A stretch of DNA of 64,000 nt from Alphaproteobacteria bacterium (GTDB lineage: Bacteria; Pseudomonadota; Alphaproteobacteria; Micropepsales; Micropepsaceae). Within the stretch, counting starts at the first letter, position 1. Each line of letters opens with the position of its first letter. A program made the position numbers and the translations under genes. Shown here in pieces: positions 9,264-17,882 of the stretch. The notes beneath the pieces were generated by a model, which worked only from the letters and a program-made list of their open reading frames with translations, made no database searches and was not told the DNA's origin. The stretch lies in NCBI GenBank assembly GCA_016124635.1, contig WGNJ01000003.1:1-64000 (forward strand), in the 5' to 3' direction.

Positions 9264-10519
9264 GCGCACACAGTCTCCCGGCGCTGGCGCAGCAGACGCT
9301 CGGTGATGCCTGCCTCGAGCGGACGAAACAAGGCCGTCGCCGCCTCGCCCGTCATCGACAAATCGGGGTCGAGTCCGTCGGCCATCCGTTCCATCTGCAT
9401 CGTGAACCAGGGAATGATGTTGAAAAGGCCGACCTCTGCTTCGTAGGCCGGCAACCGGTCAAGCAATCCGGCGAGCAACTTGGCGCCGGCCTTCGGATCG
9501 GCAATCAACGGCCGTCCGATCCCGACGACATCGAGTTCGCCTCTAGCCAACGCGTCGACCATCACGGACCGAGTGCGGAAGCCGCCCGTCACCATAACCG
9601 GCATGCGCGCGGCGGCACGGACTTGGCCGGCAAGTGCAAGGAAATAGGCTTCGCGTTTCGCAGTACTCGTGCGCAATCCGTCTTCGCCTTCGTCTTTGAA
9701 CGCGTGACCGACGACCTTCGGTTGCTCGAGCGAGCCGCCCGACAATTCGAGCAGATCGAGCGAACTCTCGTTCAACATTCGCACGACCGCAACGCAATCC
9801 GCCGACGTGAAGCCGCCCTTCTGGAAGTCGGACGAGTTCAACTTGAGGCCGATGGGAAACGAGGCGCCGACGGCGGCGCGTGCGGCCGCGATCACATCGA
9901 GCAGGAAGCGCGCACGGTTCTCGAGCGTACCGCCGAACCGATCGTTCCGCCGGTTGGTAAGCGGACTCAAGAATTGCGAGATCAGGTATCCGTGCGCGCC
10001 GTGAAATTGAACGCCTGTGAAGCCGGCTTGCTTCGCCAACACCGCGGCGCGCGCGAATTGGCCGACGGCCGCCTCGATCTCGCGCTCGCTCATCGGCTTG
10101 GGACGCCCGAAGGAATAGCCGACACTGCGCAACGCACGATCGATCTCAACGTCCGATGGCGACAGTGGACGTGGATTGATCGCTTCCGATACCTGGCGGC
10201 CGGTGTGGCTCAGCTGCGCCCAAAAGTGCACGCCGCCGGCGGTCGCCGCCTCAACGACCTTCCGCAGCGCGTCCATGCCGCCGTCGTCGCTCAGCACAAC
10301 ATTTCCCGGCCGCTCCAAATGATTTGGATCGACTTGAATGTTCCCGCTGAGCAGCAGACCGACGCCGGACGCGGCCCAACGTCGATAGAGCCGCGCCAAG
10401 CGCTCCGTCGCGTGGTTTTTGGCGTCGGCCATCCCCTCGCTCATCGCGGCTTTGGCGAGACGATTCGGCAATACGCCGCCCGACGGAAGACGCAGCGTTT
10501 GGCTCAGCAGGTCGTTCAT
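9260..10519 (-). CDS. NADH:flavin oxidoreductase (Old Yellow Enzyme family)
   Basis: 419 residues, single TIM-barrel OYE domain without the extra FAD/NAD domain of 2,4-dienoyl-CoA reductases. The signature FHGAHGYLISQFLSP with following NRRNDRFGG is present, as is the FMN phosphate region VTGGFRTRSVM...VGIGRPLIADP. It is expected to reduce activated C=C bonds with NAD(P)H and FMN. The ATG at 10519 has GGAGC 5-10 bases upstream. It is translationally coupled to the VOC gene and divergent from a LysR-type regulator, which probably controls it. Confidence 0.93.
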   Translation of the reverse strand: MNDLLSQTLRLPSGGVLPNRLAKAAMSEGMADAKNHATERLARLYRRWAASGVGLLLSGNIQVDPNHLERPGNVVLSDDGGMDALRKVVEAATAGGVHFWAQLSHTGRQVSEAINPRPLSPSDVEIDRALRSVGYSFGRPKPMSEREIEAAVGQFARAAVLAKQAGFTGVQFHGAHGYLISQFLSPLTNRRNDRFGGTLENRARFLLDVIAAARAAVGASFPIGLKLNSSDFQKGGFTSADCVAVVRMLNESSLDLLELSGGSLEQPKVVGHAFKDEGEDGLRTSTAKREAYFLALAGQVRAAARMPVMVTGGFRTRSVMVDALARGELDVVGIGRPLIADPKAGAKLLAGLLDRLPAYEAEVGLFNIIPWFTMQMERMADGLDPDLSMTGEAATALFRPLEAGITERLLRQRRETVCA

Positions 10520-10570
10520 TATGGTGCTCCAATTGCTTAGCGCACCAAATTGGACTCTTTCCCAGTCGAT

Positions 10571-10600
10571 GATAATATTTGTCGCAGCACATATATTATC
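10571..10600. promoter_or_regulatory. inverted repeat, candidate LysR-type operator
   Basis: GATAATAT (10571-10578) and ATATTATC (10593-10600) form a perfect 8-bp inverted repeat with a 14-bp spacer in the 96-bp divergent region between the OYE and LysR genes. It ends 15 bp before the LysR start codon. The position and interrupted dyad suit a LysR-family autoregulatory site (inference). Confidence 0.5.
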
Positions 10601-10615
10601 TACCCAAAGGAAATA

Positions 10616-11536
10616 ATGCTCGACGACCTCAATCTACTGCGATGCTTCGCGCGCATCGTCGCCCTCGGCAGCATGTCTGCTGCCGCCAAAGATCTCGGCG
10701 TTAGTCTCGCGGTGGTCAGCAAGAGGCTCCGCACCTTGGAGCGCAACACGCGTACGCGGTTGATCAACAGGACCACACGCAGGCTCTCGCCGACCGACGA
10801 CGGCCGCAAGCTGTATGAGCACGCCGAACGCATTCTTGCGGCACTCGCCGAAGCCGAAACGCATTTGGCAAGCGGCGCCGACGAGCCGCGCGGTCTGTTA
10901 CGCGTCAGTGCGCCGATCTCCTTTGGGCGCGTGCATTTGGTGCCGCTCGCGGCCGATCTCGTGCAGCGCTACCCGCACCTCGATGTCGAACTCAAGCTCA
11001 CCGATCGTGTGATCGACTTGGTCGAGGAGCGCATCGACATTGCCGTCCGCATCGGCGAGCCGCGCGACAGTTCAGCGCTGTTTCGCAAGCTCGTCGACAA
11101 CGAACGCGTTCTTGTCGCCTCGCCCGCTTATCTCAAGAACTTCGGCCGCCCACGCCAGCCGTCCGATCTGCACGGCCATCGCTTCATTCGCTACGACGAT
11201 AGCCTGACGCCCTGGCTCCTCGTCGGGCCGAACGGCCGCAAGGTCCAAGCCGAAACGCCTTGCCGCTTGCGGGCCGACAGCGGCGACGCTGTAACGGATT
11301 GGGCTCTCGCCGGACAAGGCATCGCCTTCAAATCCGACGTCGATGTTGTTCATGAGCTCTCCAAAGGACGACTGGAGCGCGTACTTCCCGAGTGGCGAAG
11401 CCCGCCGACGCCTGTCCACGCGCTGATTGCCGCTTCTCAGTACGTCCCGCTGAAGGTGAGAACATTCATCGATGCTTTGGTCGCGAAACTGCGCGAGGGC
11501 GTAGCGATGCAGACCAAAAGAAAGGCGGCCGGCTGA
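10616..11536 (+). CDS. LysR-family transcriptional regulator
   Basis: 306 residues starting at MLDDLNLLRCFARIVALGS; the frame continues upstream to 10550, but AAGGA directly before the ATG at 10616 and the family's usual N-terminus support this start. The N-terminal winged HTH (about 1-60, SMSAAAKDLGVSLAVVSKRLRTLE) is followed by a substrate-binding domain (about 88-295). The arrangement (NRTTRRLSPTDDGR) is that of the PA0477/AaeR-like LysR group. Divergent to the OYE-VOC pair, it is the likely regulator of those genes in response to an unknown ligand. Confidence 0.93.
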   Translation: MLDDLNLLRCFARIVALGSMSAAAKDLGVSLAVVSKRLRTLERNTRTRLINRTTRRLSPTDDGRKLYEHAERILAALAEAETHLASGADEPRGLLRVSAPISFGRVHLVPLAADLVQRYPHLDVELKLTDRVIDLVEERIDIAVRIGEPRDSSALFRKLVDNERVLVASPAYLKNFGRPRQPSDLHGHRFIRYDDSLTPWLLVGPNGRKVQAETPCRLRADSGDAVTDWALAGQGIAFKSDVDVVHELSKGRLERVLPEWRSPPTPVHALIAASQYVPLKVRTFIDALVAKLREGVAMQTKRKAAG

Positions 11537-11623
11537 TCGCGCCGCATGACTTGCCGCCTCACATTGCCCTATCGCGACCAGCCGCGGCACACTAACCTCG
11601 GTCACAAAAGTACGTGAGGACAG

Positions 11624-12766
11624 ATGTCGCACGCCTTCACCTATGAAGCGCTGCCGCAAGAGCGCGTGCATTTCGGCAACGCAGTGCGTGATGCGCTCGG
11701 CGCCGAAATCGATCGGCTCGGCGCCAAGCGCGTATTCCTCGCGACCTCCAAGACGCTTCGCAACGAATCGAGCGCGATCTCGCTGCTCGCGACGACGCTC
11801 GGCTCGAAATGTACCGCGATCTTCGATGGCATCACCGAACACGCCCAGCTTGCGACCGTGATGAGGGCGGTCGACGTGGCGCGCGAGACGAAGGCGGACC
11901 TTCTCGTCGGCGTCGGCGGTGGCACCATCATCGACGGCTTGAAGGTGGTGCAATTCGCTTTGAGCGAAGGCATCGGATCGCTCGACGAGCTGATCGCCCG
12001 CGCCCGCTCACGCCCGACCAAACCCAATGCCATTCGCCAGATTGCCATTCCGACGACGCTGTCCGGCGCCGAGGTGACGCAGTTCGGCGGCGGCACCGAC
12101 AGCGCACGCGGCATGAAGCTAGGCTTCGGTGCACCGCAACTCGTGCCGCAAGTCGTCATCTACGATCCGGCGCTGGGTTCGCTGACCCCGGAGTGGCTGT
12201 GGCTCTCGAGCGCCGTTCGCGGCGTCGACCATTGCTGCGAAGGCTATCTCGCGAAGAACATAACGCCGGTCTACGAGGCGGGCTTGCTGCGTGCGTTATC
12301 TTTGTTCGCAGCGTCCCTGAGGCAAACGAAGAAAGCGCCGGACGATCTCTTCGCGCGCCTCGACAGTCAGATGGCGGCCTACCTCGCCTGCTCGAACTTT
12401 GCGCGCGCGGGCTCCGGTGCAAGCCACGGCATCGGATACATCTTGGGCGGCCGATATGGCGTGCATCACGGTTACTCGAGCTGCGTGATGCTGCCTCACG
12501 TCTTGCGGTGGAATGCGCAAGTCACCGCCGAGCGCCAGAAGCAGCTGAGCGCCGCGCTCGGTCGTGCCGGGATGAGCGCGGGCGGTGCGGTCGCCGAACT
12601 CATCGCCGATCTTGGGCTGCCCGCCCGCCTGCGCGACGTCGGCATCAAGCAAGATCAGTTGCCGGCGATAGCCGACGAGGCGGCCAAGCACCCCGTTGTG
12701 CGGTCGAACGTGCGCCCGATAGCCGGCGTGTCGGATCTGATGACAATTCTTCAAGCCGCCTGGTGA
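11624..12766 (+). CDS. iron-containing alcohol dehydrogenase / maleylacetate reductase-like
   Basis: 380 residues. Nucleotide motif GVGGGTIIDGLK at about 98-109; fold-typical PTTLSGAEVTQFGG (maleylacetate reductases have TTxxGSE here). Possible metal-site histidines occur in VDHCCEG and in ASHGIGYILGGRYGVHHG. The N-terminal domain (QERVHFGNAVRDALGAEIDRLGAKRVFLATS) is closest to maleylacetate reductase, which reduces maleylacetate to 3-oxoadipate with NAD(P)H in aromatic-ring degradation. No ring-cleavage dioxygenase gene is adjacent, so the substrate stays open. Confidence 0.82.
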   Translation: MSHAFTYEALPQERVHFGNAVRDALGAEIDRLGAKRVFLATSKTLRNESSAISLLATTLGSKCTAIFDGITEHAQLATVMRAVDVARETKADLLVGVGGGTIIDGLKVVQFALSEGIGSLDELIARARSRPTKPNAIRQIAIPTTLSGAEVTQFGGGTDSARGMKLGFGAPQLVPQVVIYDPALGSLTPEWLWLSSAVRGVDHCCEGYLAKNITPVYEAGLLRALSLFAASLRQTKKAPDDLFARLDSQMAAYLACSNFARAGSGASHGIGYILGGRYGVHHGYSSCVMLPHVLRWNAQVTAERQKQLSAALGRAGMSAGGAVAELIADLGLPARLRDVGIKQDQLPAIADEAAKHPVVRSNVRPIAGVSDLMTILQAAW

Positions 12767-12793
12767 CTTTCATCCAAACGATCTAGCGTTGTC

Positions 12794-12832
12794 ACACGAA
12801 CGCGATGCGCGGTCGAACAGAGGAGTTCGTGT
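12794..12832 (+). promoter_or_regulatory. leader hairpin(s) around the ribosome binding site
   Basis: ACACGAAC (12794-12801) is the exact complement of GTTCGTGT (12825-12832), which ends 2 bases before the ATG at 12835. A second CGAAC (12814-12818) can pair instead with the same GTTCG (12825-12829), placing the Shine-Dalgarno AGAGGA in a 6-base loop. The two foldings are mutually exclusive, so translational control is possible (inference). Confidence 0.4.
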
Positions 12833-12834
12833 AG

Positions 12835-14598
12835 ATGTGGCATCGCGTTCACAGAATCCTTCCGTTCGTGTTTCTGGCGACGAGCCTGGCCGCAGCAACG
12901 TCCACGCCGGCTTACGCCGTGAATGACTGCAACGACGCTGACTACGTTCGCAGTTTCAACCCAAGTCTTGCTGGGCGGCGCTGTCACGAAGTCACGCGCG
13001 TGCCGATTCGTTGGAGCGGCGGCACTGCTTGGTTTCGCATTCTGGCGCTTGACGACGTCCACGCCGGATTCCAAGTGAACCAAACCGTGGCCTGGATTCG
13101 TCAAGTCGCAGCCGGGCTGGGCCGTGCCATGGATCAGATGGGAGGGCTCCAACTCGACGACCCGACGATCATGATAACGAATTTACCGGAACCTGAGGTC
13201 GGTGGAATTCCCGCCTGGGCCTACGTCTTACCGGTACAGCCTTATCCGGGGCAGTGCCTGGGCATCGTGTTTTCCTTCGACCGCACCTACGTGCCGGAAG
13301 TGTCGCAACTCGTTCTCGCGCACGAAATGTTTCACTGCATTCAGCAGAAGACGTGGCCCGGGTCGCTTGCAGCAACCGGGCGCAACTGGTGGGTCGAAGG
13401 ATCGGCCGACTACTTTGCGCGGTTGGCCGCGCCTCGCGCTCGGATTCGAAACAACGTCGTGAGCGACTTTGTTGCACACGCAATGTCCACGTCCTTGCTC
13501 GACATGTCGTACGAAGACCTCGTGTTCTTTTCTTGGCTCGGCCAAACGCACGGCGCTCCCGCGGTTAAACGATTTTTGGATGTCGTTTCTCAAGGACGCG
13601 ATCGCCAATCCTATCGTGTGCAGGCTGAGGCCGCTCTTAGCGCCAGCGACTGGAAAGATTTCGCAATTGCGTTCATGAGTGACAACATCCGCATTCCGGG
13701 CACAACAGAGGGAATAGGCGCCGACTGGAGCACGTTGCCTCGTCACCGGATCGGAGAGGGCGCCGACGTGCGTCTGACGGCGGACCCTCTCGTCGTTCTC
13801 GGCGGCGTTCTCGTATTTGGCCCGCCAGGCCAGCATCAACTCCACACCGTCGCGACGCCCCTACCGTACGGCGCTTCACCTGACGCATCGAGCGCCAGTT
13901 GGCCAGAGTTGCCCAGCTCGCTTGATGTGCAATGTCACCAAGAGCCGACCTACTTCATCGCGGCTATGTCCGCCGGCGCTCGCGGACAAACGATTCGAAT
14001 ATCGGACAACGTTGAGCCAGCCGATTGCGAAGCCCACGAAGGAGAAGAACACAGCGCCGCCAATTGCATCCTTGGGTCCTGGCAAATGACGGCGGCAGAC
14101 TTCGCCCGCAACATAAAGGATGTGCTCTGCCCGAAGAGTGCACAGACTTGCAACGCGACAAGCGGTGGCCTACGCCTGACCTTCGAGTCGACGCGCGCGC
14201 CCTACACGCAAGGAACCGGCCTCTATGTCTTCGAAGGTGTGGCGTTCAGAGGCGAATTTCCTGCAGCCTCGAATGCCGGCTCGTTTGAAACCAGCTTCAA
14301 TGGAACAGGGCACACGCGTTGGGCGGCCGTTAGCAACGTGCTCTTTCTTTCATACACCGATCACTCGCCAATCGGCACGATGCACAAAGTCATCCACCAC
14401 CGCGTGCACCACTACAATACGCCCGATACCGAGACCAAGGACGAGCCGCTTTATGCGCCGCTGGGCCTCGGTCCATTTCTCGGTGGAAGGTATCGATGCG
14501 ACGCCAACAGCCTACACGTCGATCCACCGCCCGGTTATCCGCTCGATCCCGTCTACTCGTTCGACTTTACGCGCATCGCCGGGTCACCCCACCACTGA
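12835..14598 (+). CDS. secreted HExxH protein, putative gluzincin-type metallopeptidase
   Basis: 587 residues. A signal peptide is clear (basic MWHRVHR, hydrophobic core, cleavage after TPAYA near residue 28). HEMFH occupies residues 163-167 in VLAHEMFHCIQQ, and WWVEGSADYFARLA puts a Glu at 188 and Asp at 192. HExxH followed about 20 residues later by W-x-EG-x-A-x-Y/F is the pattern of MA-clan peptidases. The C-terminal 400 residues match nothing I recognise and may be a sandwich-type binding region; it has several cysteines, suiting an exported protein. Function as a protease is inferred from the motif only. Confidence 0.75.
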   Translation: MWHRVHRILPFVFLATSLAAATSTPAYAVNDCNDADYVRSFNPSLAGRRCHEVTRVPIRWSGGTAWFRILALDDVHAGFQVNQTVAWIRQVAAGLGRAMDQMGGLQLDDPTIMITNLPEPEVGGIPAWAYVLPVQPYPGQCLGIVFSFDRTYVPEVSQLVLAHEMFHCIQQKTWPGSLAATGRNWWVEGSADYFARLAAPRARIRNNVVSDFVAHAMSTSLLDMSYEDLVFFSWLGQTHGAPAVKRFLDVVSQGRDRQSYRVQAEAALSASDWKDFAIAFMSDNIRIPGTTEGIGADWSTLPRHRIGEGADVRLTADPLVVLGGVLVFGPPGQHQLHTVATPLPYGASPDASSASWPELPSSLDVQCHQEPTYFIAAMSAGARGQTIRISDNVEPADCEAHEGEEHSAANCILGSWQMTAADFARNIKDVLCPKSAQTCNATSGGLRLTFESTRAPYTQGTGLYVFEGVAFRGEFPAASNAGSFETSFNGTGHTRWAAVSNVLFLSYTDHSPIGTMHKVIHHRVHHYNTPDTETKDEPLYAPLGLGPFLGGRYRCDANSLHVDPPPGYPLDPVYSFDFTRIAGSPHH

Positions 14599-14610
14599 CG
14601 GGTGGCGGCC

Positions 14611-14979
14611 CTACTTCCGAACGCGAATGAGTATCTGCTGGTAGTAGTAGCTTGAGCGGTAGCGGTCGTAGCGAGCGTTGAAGGGCAACGCCGCGTGATA
14701 GGCCTGCAACGCGGGATCGCCCGATGTTTCGATCGCATGATCGACGCGGCTGATGATGCACGGACGTTGTCTGACCGACGTGCGAACAATAATGGTTTCG
14801 GTCGCGTCGCATTGGTTGGTGGCACGACGCACGATGCTGAGTTGCTTGGCGTCGAGCGCGCTGAGGCCCTCCTCGGTGCGCGGCAGGGCACGCTCGTCGT
14901 AGGTCCGCGGCTCGTCTGCACGCGCGGCAAACGCAGCGGCTGATCCAAGGATTGCTAGGGCAACGAGCAAGGTTCGCAT
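14611..14979 (-). CDS. small secreted protein of unknown function
   Basis: 122 residues with a signal peptide (MRTLLVALAILGSAAAFAARA). The mature part is polar, has two cysteines (NQCDATETIIV...RPCIISRVDHAI) that could form a disulfide, and ends in a Tyr-rich segment (YDRYRSSYYYQQILIRVRK). I do not recognise a family. It is convergent with the secreted HExxH gene, only 12 bp apart. Confidence 0.7.
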   Translation of the reverse strand: MRTLLVALAILGSAAAFAARADEPRTYDERALPRTEEGLSALDAKQLSIVRRATNQCDATETIIVRTSVRQRPCIISRVDHAIETSGDPALQAYHAALPFNARYDRYRSSYYYQQILIRVRK

Positions 14980-15135
14980 GTGATTTTGCCTCTTTGATCT
15001 TGAGCCCAGGGTCGGAAGCTAGGCGCAGGCTCATGTCCGGACCATGAACGGCTGTTCACGAACTCGGCATTTGTACACGCCCTCCACAAGAACCAGATCA
15101 GCCGCCGACGAGTTCCAGAAATGATTGGAGTTTCC

Positions 15136-15843
15136 ATGATCGACGTTCGACCCTTCGAATCTCTTGGAACGTTCCGCAACGACTGGCTGGATGCCCATTA
15201 TCACTTCAGCTTCAGCGGCTACCATGATCCAGATCGCCAGAACTGGGGCCTGCTGCGCGTTTGGAACGACGATACCATCCAGCCGCACACCGGTTTCGGC
15301 CGCCACGGCCATCGTGACATGGAGATCGTCACCTATGTCCGCCGCGGCGCCATAACGCATCGCGACCACATCGGAAACGACGGCCGCACCGTCTCCGGCA
15401 ACGTGCAAGTGATGTCCGCCGGGCGCGGGATCGAGCATGAGGAACACAACCTCGAAAGCAGCCTGACCCAAATCTTCCAGATTTGGATCATCCCGAACGA
15501 AACAGGCGTGAAGCCCGGCTGGGAGACGCGCGCTTTTCCTCGCGATGATGAGTCGGGCGCTTTGATCACGCTTGCCTCGGGCCGCAAGCCGGACTCTGCC
15601 GCACTGCCGATCCATCAAGATGCGGACATATTGGCGGCGAACCTCAAGCCCGGCCAAACCGTGCGTCACGAGGTTGAGCCGGGCCGCTTTCTCTACCTCG
15701 TACCGGCGGCGGGGCTGATCACGGTCAACGGCAGGCCCGTGAAAGCACGTGACGGCGTCGCGATCACAGGCGAAGATGCCCTCGAAATCACGGCCACCGA
15801 GGCGTCGGAGATCCTCATCGCCGACGTGCCCACCGCCGCATAA
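15136..15843 (+). CDS. pirin family protein (bicupin)
   Basis: 235 residues from MIDVRPFESL; GGAG at 15127-15130 stands 5 bases before this ATG, so the ATG at 15121 is less likely. The pirin N-terminal cupin is plain: HYHFSFSGYHDP, then GFGRHGHRDMEIVTYVRRGAITHRDHIGN with the metal-binding His, His and His, and the Glu in GIEHEEHN. Pirins of this YhaK/YhhW type are iron-binding cupins, some with quercetinase activity. The gene is followed 18 bp later by an amidase and may be co-transcribed with it. Confidence 0.92.
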   Translation: MIDVRPFESLGTFRNDWLDAHYHFSFSGYHDPDRQNWGLLRVWNDDTIQPHTGFGRHGHRDMEIVTYVRRGAITHRDHIGNDGRTVSGNVQVMSAGRGIEHEEHNLESSLTQIFQIWIIPNETGVKPGWETRAFPRDDESGALITLASGRKPDSAALPIHQDADILAANLKPGQTVRHEVEPGRFLYLVPAAGLITVNGRPVKARDGVAITGEDALEITATEASEILIADVPTAA

Positions 15844-15861
15844 CATCGAGGGAAACGCATC

Positions 15862-17289
15862 ATGCTCTCTTACGCCGAATACGCGAACCACGACGCAACC
15901 GGTTTGGCGGAACTCGTTCGCACCAAGAAAGTTACGGCGCAAGAGTTGCTGGAGACGGCGCTGGCGAGATCCAGCGCCGTCAATCCGAAGATCAACGCCA
16001 TCGTCATCGATCACGAAGACGTCGCGCGCAAGCAGATCAAAGACGGTTTGCCCAACGGCGCGTTCAGCGGCGTGCCGTTCCTGCTCAAGGACTTGGGCGC
16101 CTCTCTCAAGGGCACCGTGACCACGGGCGGGATGCGCCTGATGCGTGAAGCCGTCGCCGACTACGACACGACCTATGTCGAACGCATCAAGGCCGCGGGC
16201 TTCACGATTTTCGGCAAGACTCATTCGCCCGAGCTTGGCGCCACCACGACGTCGGAGTCGCGCCTCTTCGGCAAGACCCGCAATCCCTGGAATCTTGAGC
16301 GCATCGCCGGCGGCTCGAGTGGCGGCGCGGCGGCCGCAGTCGCAGCCGGCATCCTTCCGCTCGCCCACGCGACGGACGGCGGCGGTTCAATCCGAATTCC
16401 TGCGTCGTGTTGCGGCCTCTTCGGCTTGAAGCCGACCCGCGCGCGGACGCCGTCGGGACCGAAGCGCGGCGAAGGCTGGGGCGGGATGTCGATCGGCCAC
16501 TGCGTCTCGCGCTCGGTGCGCGACAGCGCGGCCTTGCTCGACGCGACCGCGGGACCAGCGCTCGGCGATCCTTACTACGCGCCGAAGCAGGAACGGCCCT
16601 ATCTCGAAGAGGTGAAGCGATCGCCCGGCAAGTTGCGCATCGCCTTCTCCACGACGCCGGCGATCAAGGCGACCGTTCATCCGGACTGCGTCGAAGCCAT
16701 ACGCGACGTCGCAAAGCTGCTCGAGAGCTTGGGCCACCACGTTGAAGAAGCGGCGCCGTCGCTGAACGGCATGGAGATCATGAACGCCCAAGGCGTCGTG
16801 ATCAGCGCCAACATCGCCGCCGCGATCGACGAAGCCGCCGCGCTGCACGGTCGGCCCGCGCGCGCCGACGACGTCGAGAAAGCGAATTGGTTTCGCGTTG
16901 AACGCGCCCGCGAAGTCGATTCGTCCGCCTACGCCAAGGCAATGGTCGTCGTTCATCAAGTCGGCCGCACGATGGCCGAGTTCATGGAGAACTACGACGT
17001 CCTGCTACAGCCGACGGTAACGCAACCGCCGTTGAAGCTCGGCGTCGTCAACCTCGATCGCGAAGATCTCGAGGGCATGTTCCGCGACCTCATCGGCTTC
17101 GTGCCCTTCACCGGCCTCTACAACATCTCCGGCCAACCCTCGATGAACGTGCCGCTTGTCTGGAACGCGGACAACCTGCCGATCGGTACCATGTTCACCG
17201 GCCGCTTCGGCGACGAGCCGACGCTCTTCCGCCTCGCCGCTCAACTCGAACAAGCGCGCCCCTGGTTCGACAAGCGCCCTCCGATCTAG
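15862..17289 (+). CDS. amidase (amidase signature family)
   Basis: 475 residues, the usual length. The Ser-cisSer-Lys triad is visible: Lys76 in FLLKDLG, Ser152 in GGSSGG and Ser176 in DGGGSIRIPA, with the 24-residue Ser-Ser spacing seen in the family. It hydrolyses an amide bond; no subunit partners of the GatCAB type lie nearby, so it is probably a catabolic amidase with unknown substrate rather than the glutamyl-tRNA amidotransferase. GAGGGAAACG precedes the ATG. It is convergent with the Nudix gene, 10 bp away. Confidence 0.93.
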   Translation: MLSYAEYANHDATGLAELVRTKKVTAQELLETALARSSAVNPKINAIVIDHEDVARKQIKDGLPNGAFSGVPFLLKDLGASLKGTVTTGGMRLMREAVADYDTTYVERIKAAGFTIFGKTHSPELGATTTSESRLFGKTRNPWNLERIAGGSSGGAAAAVAAGILPLAHATDGGGSIRIPASCCGLFGLKPTRARTPSGPKRGEGWGGMSIGHCVSRSVRDSAALLDATAGPALGDPYYAPKQERPYLEEVKRSPGKLRIAFSTTPAIKATVHPDCVEAIRDVAKLLESLGHHVEEAAPSLNGMEIMNAQGVVISANIAAAIDEAAALHGRPARADDVEKANWFRVERAREVDSSAYAKAMVVVHQVGRTMAEFMENYDVLLQPTVTQPPLKLGVVNLDREDLEGMFRDLIGFVPFTGLYNISGQPSMNVPLVWNADNLPIGTMFTGRFGDEPTLFRLAAQLEQARPWFDKRPPI

Positions 17290-17299
17290 GTGTTGAAAC

Positions 17300-17782
17300 T
17301 CACCACATCGTGCCCTGCGGCTGGCGGCCAGCGAGCTCCGCGAGCCTTCGAACCGTGCCGCCGCTCGCATCGGAAGGCAATTCGTTCTCGGCAAAGAAGC
17401 GCGCCTCGGCGATCTCCATGTTGGGCGGCTTCTCGTCGACGCGGCGCCACGTGCTCGCCTCAAACAACATGATGTGGTCGCATTTGATCTGTACCAAATT
17501 GAGAAAGACGCCGACCAGCGCAGGCTTTTGCATGAGCTCGATCTGTGTCTCCTCGCGCACCTCACGCACCGCGGCGTCGACCGCCGTTTCGCGCTTGTTG
17601 ACGCCGCCGCCGGGAAAGTGCCAACCCGCGGAGTAGGTGTGCCGAACCAAAAGCACGCGTTTGTCCTCGTCGCGCACGACGACGCGTACACCAATTGTTA
17701 AGGGCCAGCGCGCGCGCCTGATCACTTTGGCGACGCTTTCGTAGGCCGCAAAAGTCGGCCGGATCAGCCTCTTCATCACCAT
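17300..17782 (-). CDS. Nudix hydrolase
   Basis: 160 residues. The Nudix box GGGVNKRETAVDAAVREVREETQIEL matches GX5EX7REUXEEXGU with all catalytic Glu residues. The N-terminal strand ...IGVRVVVRDEDKRVLLVRHTYSAGWHFPGG is typical of NUDIX proteins hydrolysing nucleoside-diphosphate derivatives; substrate unknown. The alternative start at the second Met (residue 3) cannot be excluded. Confidence 0.93.
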   Translation of the reverse strand: MVMKRLIRPTFAAYESVAKVIRRARWPLTIGVRVVVRDEDKRVLLVRHTYSAGWHFPGGGVNKRETAVDAAVREVREETQIELMQKPALVGVFLNLVQIKCDHIMLFEASTWRRVDEKPPNMEIAEARFFAENELPSDASGGTVRRLAELAGRQPQGTMW

Positions 17783-17882
17783 TCTGTCGGAACCTTTAGG
17801 CGCAACACGAGGCTTACGTTAAAGGCTTCCCTAACCCCTGTCCGTTTAACGTTGCGCGAATCCATTGGTCCCGGGGAATATC

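Noticed and set aside
15031-16368. A 445-codon minus-strand frame opposite pirin and amidase
   Set aside because: It spans two real genes and their junction; amino-acid composition is that of a shadow.
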